Source: JAIXWP01 sp964428835 (GTDB taxonomy: Bacteria > Bacteroidota > Bacteroidia > Flavobacteriales_D > Sanyastnellaceae). From it: 64,000 nucleotides of DNA. Below the pieces are notes generated by a model, which was not told the DNA's origin, did not search any database, and saw nothing but the letters and a program-made list of their open reading frames with translations. Below, in pieces: positions 56,980 to 64,000 of this stretch (position 1 is its first letter; every line of letters begins with the position of its first letter). The DNA lies in contig CAYRZQ010000017.1 of the NCBI GenBank assembly GCA_964428835.1, forward strand, positions 1-64,000, given 5' to 3'. A program made the position numbers and the translations under genes.

Positions 56980-57456
56980 ATGAAATTATCTCAAGTAAAA
57001 TCAGCATTAGAAAATTTACAAGAAGTAAATTTTCAACTTCCTTCTGGAGAGCATGTTCCGGCTCACTTTCACGTGACTGAAGTGGGAGAGATTACCAAAC
57101 ATTTTATCGACTGCGGCGGCACCGTTCGCCACGAAAAGGTCGTAAACTTTCAACTATGGGAGGCCAACGATTATGATCATCGTTTAAAACCACAAAAACT
57201 AAAAAACATCATTTCACTTTCCGAACGAACGCTCGGTTTGGGTGATTTGGAGGTTGAAGTGGAATATCAATCCACTACGATTGGTAAGTATGATCTCGAT
57301 TTCGATGGTCAGAATTTTCTTTTGGTAAATAAATTCACCAATTGTCTTGCTCAAGATAAATGCGGCATTCCGGCGGAAAAACTCAAGGTTAGCCTTGTTG
57401 ATCTGACCGCCGAAAAATCAGCTCCTTCATGCAAACCTGGTTCTGGCTGTTGCTAA
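56980..57456 (+). CDS. DUF6428-type protein of the arsenic operon
   Basis: The 158-residue cytosolic protein starts MKLSQVKSALENLQEVNFQLPSGEHVPAHFHVTEVG. It contains a H-x-T-E-V-G-x-x-x-K-x-F-I-D-C-G-G-T motif and ends in Cys-rich KPGSGCC. This pattern matches the DUF6428 family found in Bacteroidota arsR operons; its biochemical role is unknown. It lies 12 bp after arsR and 7 bp before the aquaporin gene. The His/Cys content suggests metalloid binding, which is inference. Confidence 0.82.
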   Translation: MKLSQVKSALENLQEVNFQLPSGEHVPAHFHVTEVGEITKHFIDCGGTVRHEKVVNFQLWEANDYDHRLKPQKLKNIISLSERTLGLGDLEVEVEYQSTTIGKYDLDFDGQNFLLVNKFTNCLAQDKCGIPAEKLKVSLVDLTAEKSAPSCKPGSGCC

Positions 57457-57463
57457 TTCGATC

Positions 57464-58129
57464 ATGGAATACAGAAAATATTTTGGAGAAATAGTAGGCA
57501 CATTTGCGCTCGTTTTCTGCGGTACCGGTGCGATTATAATCAATCAAGAATCGGGAGGCGCCATCACTCACCTTGGTATCGCGATCACATTCGGATTAAT
57601 TGTAGCTTCGATGATTTTCGCGCTCGGCGATGTGTCAGGCGCTCATCTCAATCCGGCGGTTACACTCAGTTTCGCCGTTAAGCAGCGCTTCCCGTGGAAG
57701 TCGGTGGTTCCTTATATCATCGCGCAAGGTGCTGGTGCGTTCATCGCAAGCGTGGCGCTCAAAATTTTATTTCCCGACAATGAGACACTCGGAGCTACGC
57801 TTCCGGCTGGGAGTCAGGCTCAATCGTTTATACTAGAGGTCATTCTTACAATGATTTTAGTGATGGTGATTTTTAATGTCACCACAGGCGCAAAAGAAAA
57901 AGGTCTAACTGCTGCAATCGCTATTGGCGGAGTGGTAGGATTAGAAGCCCTCTTCGCTGGCCCAATTTGCGGCGCCTCCATGAATCCCATCCGCTCTATC
58001 AGTCCTGCGGTGGTGAGCGGTCATGTGGAGTCGCTGTGGATTTACATCGTCGCACCTATCATTGGTGCTCTTCTCGGAGTTTTCATTCACAATATTCTTT
58101 ATCCCAAATCCAATGTATCCAACAATTAA
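57464..58129 (+). CDS. Aquaglyceroporin-like channel of the arsenic operon
   Basis: The 221-residue MIP-family channel has six helices and two re-entrant loops: N63-P-A in SGAHLNPAVT and N172-P-I in GASMNPIRS. The second motif has Ile in place of Ala, while the selectivity-filter Arg175 is kept. Altered second NPA motifs are known from AqpS-type channels that move As(III) in operons lacking an arsenite pump; here there is likewise no arsB or acr3. A role in arsenite efflux down its gradient is inferred. The 3' end overlaps the reductase gene by 17 bp. Confidence 0.87.
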   Translation: MEYRKYFGEIVGTFALVFCGTGAIIINQESGGAITHLGIAITFGLIVASMIFALGDVSGAHLNPAVTLSFAVKQRFPWKSVVPYIIAQGAGAFIASVALKILFPDNETLGATLPAGSQAQSFILEVILTMILVMVIFNVTTGAKEKGLTAAIAIGGVVGLEALFAGPICGASMNPIRSISPAVVSGHVESLWIYIVAPIIGALLGVFIHNILYPKSNVSNN

Positions 58130-58727
58130 AATCTATTGCGACCAACTAGTAGCTCGGTTTGTTGAAATTCCCACAGAAAGAAAAGCGCTACTTGAAAAAG
58201 TAAGCGCCTTCATTACCAAAAAGAAATCTGCAGCGCTTGATATAAAGCTAGTCTATATCTGCACGCACAATTCGCGCCGCAGCCACTTCGGCCAAGTTTG
58301 GGCAAATGTTGCCGCTGACTATTTTGATATAGAAAATGTATCGACTTTCAGCGGTGGAACAGAAGCTACTGCTTTTAATCCCAATGCAATCAACGCACTT
58401 CGACGTGTCGGCTTTGATATTTCAACAATAGAAGAAGGTAAAAACCCAGTGTACCGCGTCGCTCACAGCGATTCATACGTTCCTTCCATTTGTTTTTCCA
58501 AAGTCTATGATGATGCGGCAAATCCTCAAAGTGGTTACGCGGCCATCATGACATGTAGCGATGCCGAAGAAAATTGTCCCTTCATCCCCGGAGTCGAACT
58601 CCGCATTGGCACCACTTACGACGATCCGAAGGCTTTTGACAATACACCGCAGCAAGATGCTAAATATGACGAACGCTGTCGTCAAATTGCATTGGAAACA
58701 CTCTATGTCTTCAGCAAAATTTCTTAA
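58113..58727 (+). CDS. Arsenate reductase-like low-molecular-weight phosphatase fold protein
   Basis: From the ATG at 58113 (MYPTIKIYCDQL) the protein is 204 residues, with a 17-bp overlap with the channel gene. The P-loop C50-T-H-N-S-R-R56 fits C-x5-R of LMW-PTPase/ArsC. The later FSGGTEATAFNPNAINALRRVGFDI and MTCSDAEENCPFIPGVELRIGTTYDDPKAFDNTP match the longer Bacteroidota ArsC-like proteins. The last segment replaces the usual short D-P catalytic loop with YDDPKAF. It would reduce arsenate to arsenite, feeding the adjacent channel. Confidence 0.87.
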   Translation: MYPTIKIYCDQLVARFVEIPTERKALLEKVSAFITKKKSAALDIKLVYICTHNSRRSHFGQVWANVAADYFDIENVSTFSGGTEATAFNPNAINALRRVGFDISTIEEGKNPVYRVAHSDSYVPSICFSKVYDDAANPQSGYAAIMTCSDAEENCPFIPGVELRIGTTYDDPKAFDNTPQQDAKYDERCRQIALETLYVFSKIS

Positions 58728-58729
58728 TC

Positions 58730-59452
58730 ATGAAAATGAGGTTTATGATGTTATTAGGGGTGTTAATTTCTAATTTTCACCTCAGTGCTCAGAACATCAA
58801 TTATTTCGGCTTATTCCCAACGATTGATCATAGTGGCAAATTATCAGAGCGCTGGTCTTACAATGTTTATCTCTTCGACGCGATAAAGCCATATAATTCA
58901 ACGGAAAACAATGTTCGTGACGAGTCGCGCTCATTTTATATTTACGGAGAAGGTGGTATTTCTTATCAATTGACTCCTAAGTTGTCAATTACAGGAGCAT
59001 ATGTTTTCGAGCGCCAGAACCCCTTCAAAGACTATTGGCGCAACGAACATCGCGCGTTTCAACAACTCACATATAAAACTCAAATTGGAAAAGGGGAGGG
59101 GAAGTTTCGACTTCGATTTGATGAGCGCTTAAAGCGCCTCTTTTTTGAAGACAAGGCAAGCTTTTCTCATCGTGCTCGCGCATTGGCAGGTTACAAAAAG
59201 AAAGTATTCAATGATAAATACTATCTCATGATGTATTCGGAGTTCTTCTTCAATACCACCAGGGGATCCTCGAATTTCTTTGAAGAAAATTGGAGTGCTT
59301 TTCAATTGGGAATTCCGATAAATGATTGGTCTTCATTAGAGGTTGGACCACTATATGTGGGTTGGATCAACAATGCCCAAAAAGACTGGTTGCATCAATT
59401 CTATCTTCAGTTCACTTGGGCAACATCTCTTGATTTTTCGAAAAAGGACTGA
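58730..59452 (+). CDS. DUF2490 outer-membrane-barrel-like protein
   Basis: The 240-residue protein has a signal peptide (MKMRFMMLLGVLISNFHLSAQ). Amphipathic strands follow (WSYNVYLFDAIKPY, FYIYGEGGISYQLTPKLSITGAYVFERQN, EGKFRLRFDERLKRLFF, YLMMYSEFFFN), as expected for DUF2490 beta-barrels. It starts 2 bp after the reductase stop, so it is co-transcribed with the arsenic-type genes. Whether it has any role with them is unknown. The nested palindromic element begins 43 bp after its stop. Confidence 0.8.
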   Translation: MKMRFMMLLGVLISNFHLSAQNINYFGLFPTIDHSGKLSERWSYNVYLFDAIKPYNSTENNVRDESRSFYIYGEGGISYQLTPKLSITGAYVFERQNPFKDYWRNEHRAFQQLTYKTQIGKGEGKFRLRFDERLKRLFFEDKASFSHRARALAGYKKKVFNDKYYLMMYSEFFFNTTRGSSNFFEENWSAFQLGIPINDWSSLEVGPLYVGWINNAQKDWLHQFYLQFTWATSLDFSKKD

Positions 59453-59495
59453 GTGGGGAGGGGAAATTACCTAACCCGTTTAGCGGACTGATTTA

Positions 59496-59766
59496 GTCGC
59501 TCCACGGTCTGTACGACCCTTCGACTCCAAAAATTATCATCGCTTACGCTCGATAATTTTTTCCGCTCAGGGACCGGACTTCATTGGATCAATAAAGGGG
59601 CAAAAAAGAGAAGGTGTTGGAAAACGCAGTTTTCCAACACCTTCTCTTTTTTGCCCAACCTCTAAGTTTTGACGGCGGAATGTACCGGTCCCTGAGCGGA
59701 GTGAGTCAACAAGCGCAAGCGCAGTTGATGAACGGAGTCGAAGGGTGTTCCCGACCGTGGAGCGAC
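59496..59766. repeat. Nested palindromic element, about 270 bp
   Basis: Three pairs of inverted arms enclose a central hairpin: 59496-59509 with 59753-59766 (14 bp), 59516-59528 with 59734-59746 (13 bp), and 59562-59577 with 59685-59700 (16 bp), all perfect. Between the second and third arms each side holds its own small palindrome (59529-59538 with 59552-59561 on the left; 59706-59710 with 59724-59728 on the right). The joined arm words ACCCTTCGACTCC and TCCGCTCAGGGACC correspond to the CCCTTCGACTCCGCTCAGGG repeat I recall from many bacterial genomes. No protein is encoded. Confidence 0.85.
59598..59656. terminator. Bidirectional terminator in the centre of the element
   Basis: A 28-bp perfect stem (59598-59625 with 59629-59656) with loop GCA. 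The A6 run on one side and the T6 run on the other make it a two-way intrinsic terminator between the DUF2490 gene and the minus-strand tRNAs. Confidence 0.85.
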
Positions 59767-59926
59767 CTAGTTAAATCCTCTAAACAGGATAACCTAGTTT
59801 AAGCATAACATAAAACCTAATTAATGTACGGTGTTACTACCTGATATTTCTCCAATTTTCAAAACTTCATGAAGTTGAATTCTAAATCCTGGTCAAGGAG
59901 CGATCAAACACCAAACTTTTCTGCAT

Positions 59927-59968
59927 AAAAAAAACCGGCTTCATCAAATGGAATTTGATAAAGCCGGC
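59927..59968 (-). terminator. Terminator after tRNA-Leu
   Basis: On the minus strand CCGGCTTTATCAAAT (59968 down to 59954) pairs, with one bulge, to the complement at 59950-59935, followed by eight T (59934-59927). It begins 4 bp past the tRNA 3' end. Confidence 0.85.
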
Positions 59969-59972
59969 TTGT

Positions 59973-60057
59973 ACCCCGGGCGGGACTTGAACCCGCACGA
60001 CCGTTTCGGGTCACAGGATTTTAAGTCCTGCGTGTCTACCGATTCCACCACCAGGGC
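59973..60057 (-). tRNA. tRNA-Leu (anticodon TAA)
   Basis: The 85-nt gene has acceptor arm GCCCTGG paired with CCGGGGT (one G-U), D loop TGGTGGAATCGGTAGACAC, anticodon loop CTTAAAA giving TAA, a long class II variable arm, and T arm GGGTTCAAGTCCC. No CCA is encoded. It is followed at once by its own terminator and lies behind tRNA-Gly. Confidence 0.95.
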
Positions 60058-60065
60058 AAATGGGT

Positions 60066-60095
60066 AAAAAAAATCCCGATCTCTCTAGACCGGGA
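60066..60095 (-). terminator. Terminator after tRNA-Gly
   Basis: On the minus strand TCCCGGTCT (60095-60087) pairs with the complement at 60082-60074 with one mismatch, followed by eight T (60073-60066). It would separate the tRNA-Gly transcript from tRNA-Leu 9 bp further on, unless read-through or RNA processing occurs. Confidence 0.8.
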
Positions 60096-60100
60096 CCATC

Positions 60101-60174
<74 letters not shown>

Positions 60175-60194
60175 TTGTTCTACTTTTGGGACGG

Positions 60195-60225
60195 CAAATG
60201 TATAACGGATATCCAATCTGTCAAA
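60195..60225 (-). promoter_or_regulatory. Complete Bacteroidota promoter of tRNA-Gly
   Basis: On the minus strand TTTG (60225-60222), exactly 19 nt, then TACATTTG (60202-60195): the full -33/-7 consensus. The predicted start near 60192 is 18 nt before the tRNA. This promoter is the best in the window and calibrates the -7 boxes called elsewhere. Confidence 0.8.
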
Positions 60226-60259
60226 TTTTTTTTACACTTTTATTTATCTTTCTTCATTT

Positions 60260-61489
60260 CTATTGAAAATCAATCTTTTCAAAGATCGCAGAAACCGCCC
60301 CAGTATTGCTTTTCACCAATTGATCAGCCCTCTGACCCATTTCCATACGCTTCTGATCATCCCCGAGCAATGTCCTTAATATTCCCTCCATATCAGCGAT
60401 GTCGCTCGCAGATCGCGCCGCTCCAATACTCACCAATTGCACCGCTTCATCAAACTTTTCATGTTTCTTTCCAAAGACTACCGGTATCCCATACACCGCA
60501 GCCTCAAGAGTATTGTGGATGCCCTTACCAAAACCACCACCAATCACAGCAATCTTTCCGTAGCGATACAAAGAACTCAACATGCCCATGTTGTCTATCA
60601 CCAACACACGACTTCCTTCTCGTAATTGACCTTCACTAAACGTTGTAGGTGAGTATTTTTCAAACATCCTTACAATTTCAGCTATTCTACCTTCATCAAT
60701 GTGATGAGGTGCAATGATCAATTTCAACTCGCTCACTTCACCCATCAATCGCATCAATACACTTTCTTCTTCTCGATAACTGCTACCTGCCACAATGGTA
60801 ATTCCACTCGAAGTGAAGTTTGCAGCAAGCTCTATCTCTTTTGATCTGTTTTTAATATCAACCACACGATCATAACGAGTGTCGCCACAGACCTCGTAAT
60901 TGTTCAGTCCGATCGAACTCAGTAAGTTTCCACTTTTATTATTTTGTAAAAAGAAAAAGTGAACACTCTCAAGCACTCTTCGCCAGAATGGGCTGCCTTT
61001 GAAAAATCGTTGATCCTCTCGAAAAATTCCAGAAACAACATAGAGCGGAATATTCTGCTTTTTGATTTCAAAAAAATAATTCGCCCAATATTCATACTTC
61101 ACAAAAAAGACTTTTTCTGGTTTCAAAAGAGAAAGCCACTTTGTCGCATTCTTCGGGGTATCCAACGGCAGATATAAAATCAAATCTGCTCCGTTATAAT
61201 TTTTCCTCACCTCATAACCACTGGGTGAAAAAAAAGTCAATACAATTTTCTTTTGAGGATATTCAGACTTGATTTTTTCAATCAAAGGTCTTCCTTGCTC
61301 AAACTCTCCAAGCGATGCAGCATGCACCCAAATGATGCTGTCTTTATTGTCGTTTCTCCATTCTTCAAGCCTTTGCCAGACCTGCGTTCTTCCATCAAGC
61401 CATTGCTTGGCCTTAAGATTAAATGGCGACGCTAGAACGATAAGGAGCTTGTAAAGCCTGATGCCAATATTATAAAGTAGATGCATCAA
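60260..61489 (-). CDS. waaA: 3-deoxy-D-manno-octulosonic acid transferase (Kdo transferase)
   Basis: WaaA adds Kdo to lipid A precursor at the inner membrane. The 409-residue protein has an N-terminal membrane helix (LLYNIGIRLYKLLIVLASPF), then a GT-B fold: IWVHAASLGEFEQGRPLIEKIK (the conserved H-A-x-S-x-G-E), TFFSPSGYEVRK, KYEYWANYFFEI, SGIFREDQRFFKG, VCGDTRYDRV, VAGSSYREEE and IGGGFGKGIHNTLEAAVYGIPVVFG. All family motifs are present. Gap of 3 bp from the upstream outer-membrane protein gene, so an operon. Confidence 0.94.
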   Translation of the reverse strand: MMHLLYNIGIRLYKLLIVLASPFNLKAKQWLDGRTQVWQRLEEWRNDNKDSIIWVHAASLGEFEQGRPLIEKIKSEYPQKKIVLTFFSPSGYEVRKNYNGADLILYLPLDTPKNATKWLSLLKPEKVFFVKYEYWANYFFEIKKQNIPLYVVSGIFREDQRFFKGSPFWRRVLESVHFFFLQNNKSGNLLSSIGLNNYEVCGDTRYDRVVDIKNRSKEIELAANFTSSGITIVAGSSYREEESVLMRLMGEVSELKLIIAPHHIDEGRIAEIVRMFEKYSPTTFSEGQLREGSRVLVIDNMGMLSSLYRYGKIAVIGGGFGKGIHNTLEAAVYGIPVVFGKKHEKFDEAVQLVSIGAARSASDIADMEGILRTLLGDDQKRMEMGQRADQLVKSNTGAVSAIFEKIDFQ

Positions 61490-61492
61490 TTC

Positions 61493-62245
61493 TTAATCGT
61501 AATAATATTCGTCCGGAGCGCGAGTGTATAAATTCAAAACCCAGCCTGCACGCAGTCCAAAAAGGAAGTCTTGCCTCTGTCTGGTATCTCGTTCCATGGT
61601 GTCGAAATTCAAGTCTCTTCTGCTCTGTGTAAAGCCCTGAAAGGCTTCAACGCCAATAAAAAAATTAATAAGACGATTGTTAGACATTAGAGAATAACCC
61701 GCAAACTGATAGGTACAAAGCCCGTTCGTTAAACGATCGTAGCCCTTTTCATATTCACCATCCAAGAAACGTATTTCATTTTCTTGATGCTCGATGCGAA
61801 TCTTATGCTGCATAAAACCAATGCCGCCATAAACCAATATTCCCGAATTCGGATTGGGACTTAATACCGAAAACAAACGTCCGAAATCGGCTGTAACTGT
61901 ATAACCGCGCTGCTGAATGAATACAACTGCCACCTGCCCTTGGTTATCGAGAATCTCTCCATTCTCAGTGTAGAGATTCGACAAAAGCCCGGGTTCATTC
62001 ACCGTTCTTCCGAAAATGTAACTGCCCTGAACTCCGTAATACCAGTTCGTTTTTGATTTGATATGAAATCCAAGTCCCAATGAGCCACTATTACCAAATC
62101 GGTCGTCCATATCGCCTCCCGGAGTGTGTACACCCCAACTCACTGATACATGAGGATTGAACAACGAAGAATCCCGCACCTGATATTGTGCTGATACAAA
62201 TTGAATGATGTGCAAAAAAAGGATGAGAGCCCCAATCTTCTTCAT
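61493..62245 (-). CDS. Outer-membrane beta-barrel-like protein
   Basis: I place the start at ATG 62245, where a signal peptide begins (MKKIGALILFLHIIQFVSAQ). The longer frame to 62374 overlaps the divergent aminotransferase start and lacks a signal. The 250-residue protein alternates hydrophobic and polar residues in strands (SLGLGFHIKSKTNWYYGVQGSYIFG, AVVFIQQRGYTVTADFGRLFSVL, GIGFMQHKIRI, FGLRAGWVLNLYTRAPDEYYYD). It is encoded directly before waaA, an arrangement I recall from other Bacteroidota; involvement in LPS or envelope biogenesis is context only. Confidence 0.75.
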   Translation of the reverse strand: MKKIGALILFLHIIQFVSAQYQVRDSSLFNPHVSVSWGVHTPGGDMDDRFGNSGSLGLGFHIKSKTNWYYGVQGSYIFGRTVNEPGLLSNLYTENGEILDNQGQVAVVFIQQRGYTVTADFGRLFSVLSPNPNSGILVYGGIGFMQHKIRIEHQENEIRFLDGEYEKGYDRLTNGLCTYQFAGYSLMSNNRLINFFIGVEAFQGFTQSRRDLNFDTMERDTRQRQDFLFGLRAGWVLNLYTRAPDEYYYD

Positions 62246-62320
62246 GTTACAAATTAAGGGGGATATTTCAGATTCACCAAAAATTCCTTGTGTACATTTA
62301 CCGCCGCAAACAATAAGTGA

Positions 62321-63451
62321 ATGAATCCAATTCAAATGGTTGACCTCAAAGGTCAATATGCTAAAATTCAACAAGAAATAGACGAAGCTGTAATCAATGT
62401 TATTCGTTCTTCAGCATTCATCAATGGCCCAGAAGTGGGCGCTTTTCGACAAGAGCTGGAAAATTATCTAAGCGTAAAACATGTCATTCCGTGCGCTAAT
62501 GGAACAGACGCTTTACAAATAGCAATGATGGCGTTGAACCTAAAGCCTGGTGATGAAGTTATTACCGCCAGCTTTACTTATGTGGCTACTGCCGAGGTGA
62601 TTGCTCTTCTCCAGTTGAAGCCAGTTCTGGTTGATGTGCATCCTGATACTTTCAACATCGACCCTGCTGCAATTGAAAAGGCTATCACGCCTCGTACTAA
62701 AGCTATTGTTCCAGTCCATTTATTTGGGCAATGCGCGGATATGGAGGCGATTTTGAAAATTGCTTCAAAACATAATCTCTTTGTAATTGAAGATACAGCC
62801 CAAGCAATTGGCGCAACATATACATTCAGCGATGGCCGCACAGCCCGCGCTGGAACGATGGGGCATATTGGAGCAACTTCCTTTTTCCCTTCTAAAAACC
62901 TCGGATGTTATGGAGACGGCGGCGCATTATTCACCAATGATGATAAACTGGCTGAACAAATGCGTATGATTGCCAATCACGGTCAAACGGTGCGCTATTA
63001 CCACGATGTAGTAGGTGTCAACTCACGTCTGGATAGCATTCAAGCAGCCATCTTGCGCATCAAATTGCGCCATCTCGATGCTTATAGTGCCGCTCGCAAT
63101 GCTGCAGCTTCTTTTTATGACGAGGCTTTTAAGAACGAAGCAAAATTGAAGACGCCTGCCAGAGCAAAAAATTCTACACACGTTTTTCACCAATATACCC
63201 TCATCACCGATGGCGTCGATCGCTTCGGATTGCAGGATTTCCTTTCTACAAAGGGCATTCCAGCGATGGTGTACTACCCCGTTCCGCTCCACATGCAAAA
63301 GGCTTATGTGGACCCGAGATATAAAGAAGGTGATTTTCCTGTCACCGAAGAGTTGTGCAAACGAGTTATTTCACTACCTATGCATACTGAACTCTCACAA
63401 GAGCAACTCGATTTTATCGTGAGCTCGGTGAAAGAGTTCGTAGGGAAGTAA
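62321..63451 (+). CDS. DegT/DnrJ/EryC1/StrS-family sugar aminotransferase
   Basis: The 376-residue PLP enzyme starts MNPIQMVDLKGQYAKIQQEIDEAV. PLP-binding motifs are CANGTDALQIAMMALNLKPGDEVITASFTYVATAEVI, VPVHLFGQCADMEAI, EDTAQAIGATY and the Schiff-base Lys in ATSFFPSKNLGCYGDGGALFTND. GVNSRLDSIQAAIL and VYYPVPLHMQKAY complete the family. It aminates a nucleotide-linked keto-sugar, probably for LPS or capsule. It is divergent from the outer-membrane protein/waaA operon and ends with a two-way terminator. Confidence 0.92.
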   Translation: MNPIQMVDLKGQYAKIQQEIDEAVINVIRSSAFINGPEVGAFRQELENYLSVKHVIPCANGTDALQIAMMALNLKPGDEVITASFTYVATAEVIALLQLKPVLVDVHPDTFNIDPAAIEKAITPRTKAIVPVHLFGQCADMEAILKIASKHNLFVIEDTAQAIGATYTFSDGRTARAGTMGHIGATSFFPSKNLGCYGDGGALFTNDDKLAEQMRMIANHGQTVRYYHDVVGVNSRLDSIQAAILRIKLRHLDAYSAARNAAASFYDEAFKNEAKLKTPARAKNSTHVFHQYTLITDGVDRFGLQDFLSTKGIPAMVYYPVPLHMQKAYVDPRYKEGDFPVTEELCKRVISLPMHTELSQEQLDFIVSSVKEFVGK

Positions 63452-63473
63452 CCAAGGACTTCCTCATCACAAG

Positions 63474-63501
63474 CAAAAGGCCTTCTTCTGAAGGCCTTTT
63501 G
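63474..63501. terminator. Bidirectional terminator
   Basis: CAAAAGGCCTTC (63474-63485) and GAAGGCCTTTTG (63490-63501) form a perfect 12-bp stem with loop TTCT. It sits between the convergent aminotransferase and receptor genes. Confidence 0.88.
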
Positions 63502-63510
63502 TTGTTTTAA

Positions 63511-64000
63511 TTAAAACTCAATTTTATAACTCAGCACGGGAATCAACGGTGTCATCTTCCATGTCTTGATTGTGGCTTCGTCCAAATCGAAGTAGGTTCC
63601 ACCAATATTCGCACGGTTGCTCACATTTTGAATGTCCAACGAAAGGGTAGAGGTTGACTTCGCCCTGTTTCGCTTCACGCTGAAGCGAACGTCCGTGCGG
63701 AAGTAATCTGCATTTTGAATTGTAAATGCTCTGTTTTCTATCAATTGCGCTTCCCCACTTTCAATGGATGCTTGCAAATCAATCGGCGTGCGGCGCATTC
63801 CTCCTGAATAAATCGCACGCATGTTGAAACTAAATGTTCTATTCTTTTCAGGTGCTCCAATCTTCCAATCCTTGCCACCAGTGAAGGTGAGAGAGCGTCC
63901 TGCATTGTAGCGCGTGTCTCTCCAAATTCCATCCTTCGCTTTGTATTCAGAATCAAATAATGCTCCTGACAATAAGAAATACATTCCATTATATGTGAAT
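63511..64000 (-). CDS. TonB-dependent receptor, C-terminal part (cut by window edge)
   Basis: The frame is open from the right edge of the window to TAA at 63511, giving about 163 residues. It is the last part of a 22-strand barrel: YFLLSGALFDSEYKAKDGIWRDTRYNAGRSLTFTGGKDW, NMRAIYSGGMRRTPID, RTDVRFSVKRNRAKSTSTLSLDIQNVSNRAN and a terminal SYKIEF ending in Phe, required for barrel assembly. Transported substrate unknown. The internal ATG at 63984 is not a start. Confidence 0.88.
   Translation of the reverse strand, partial: FTYNGMYFLLSGALFDSEYKAKDGIWRDTRYNAGRSLTFTGGKDWKIGAPEKNRTFSFNMRAIYSGGMRRTPIDLQASIESGEAQLIENRAFTIQNADYFRTDVRFSVKRNRAKSTSTLSLDIQNVSNRANIGGTYFDLDEATIKTWKMTPLIPVLSYKIEF

Overview
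The window is a chromosomal segment of a Bacteroidota bacterium, most likely a free-living aerobic or microaerobic flavobacterial or sphingobacterial-type organism. Evidence seen directly: several secreted proteins end in type IX secretion (T9SS) C-terminal domains (four type A, one type B gliding-motility-associated); the cbb3 oxidase has a fused CcoNO subunit; the last CDS is a TonB-dependent receptor; and promoters follow the Bacteroidota -7 pattern TAnnTTTG (one also has TTTG 19 nt upstream) rather than sigma-70 boxes. There are no phage, IS, integrase, CRISPR or rRNA genes, so this is ordinary chromosome rich in intergenic short-period repeats.

Layout. 1-4100: a two-gene secreted-protein operon (minus strand) flanked by dispersed GAGAAT/TAGGAA repeats, then a small exported protein. 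4160-12560: housekeeping (TrmH-family methyltransferase, sppA, folK, deoxynucleoside kinase, a GH5-like hydrolase, sucD, mnmE, tcdA) plus a 34-residue Lys-rich ORF. 12600-18260: GH16 glucanase, a propeller sensor-like protein without kinase, and a GT2/methyltransferase/unknown operon. 18300-23600: PIG-L deacetylase, a 39-residue membrane ORF and a sodium:solute symporter, then DUF2911. 23700-35200: large secreted proteins, including two tandem vanadium-haloperoxidase-fold paralogs, and two membrane/exported unknowns. 35285-37600: feoA-feoB and a small Cys-rich partner. 37618-39260: AlbA_2 protein and a lipoprotein.

39420-52090 reads as one low-oxygen respiration module: a FixL-like PAS kinase, a receiver fused to a CRP/FNR effector, and facing them on the minus strand usp, an unknown, ccoI, then ccoS-ccoNO-ccoQ-ccoP-ccoG-ccoH-safE. 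Three near-identical CRP/FNR-type palindromes (TGAC-N4-RTCA) lie exactly 51.5 bp upstream of a -7 box, one before usp, one before ccoS, and one before a strongly structured 160-nt RNA that precedes the kinase gene. I propose that the receiver-CRP fusion drives all three promoters. The RNA is the best candidate for something undescribed.

52157-64000: a coiled-coil protein, fabD, an RprXY-like two-component pair, a cytosolic HisKA_2 kinase, an ArsR-led arsenic-type operon with its operator, a nested palindromic element with a bidirectional terminator, tRNA-Leu(TAA) and tRNA-Gly(GCC), waaA with an outer-membrane protein, a DegT/DnrJ aminotransferase, and the 3' end of a TonB-dependent receptor cut by the window edge.

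Five genes or refined starts are easily missed by length cutoffs: ccoQ (45715-45882), ccoS from 48237, the FeoB-associated protein (37480-37596), the 39-residue membrane ORF (20813-20932) and the 34-residue Lys-rich ORF (12460-12564).
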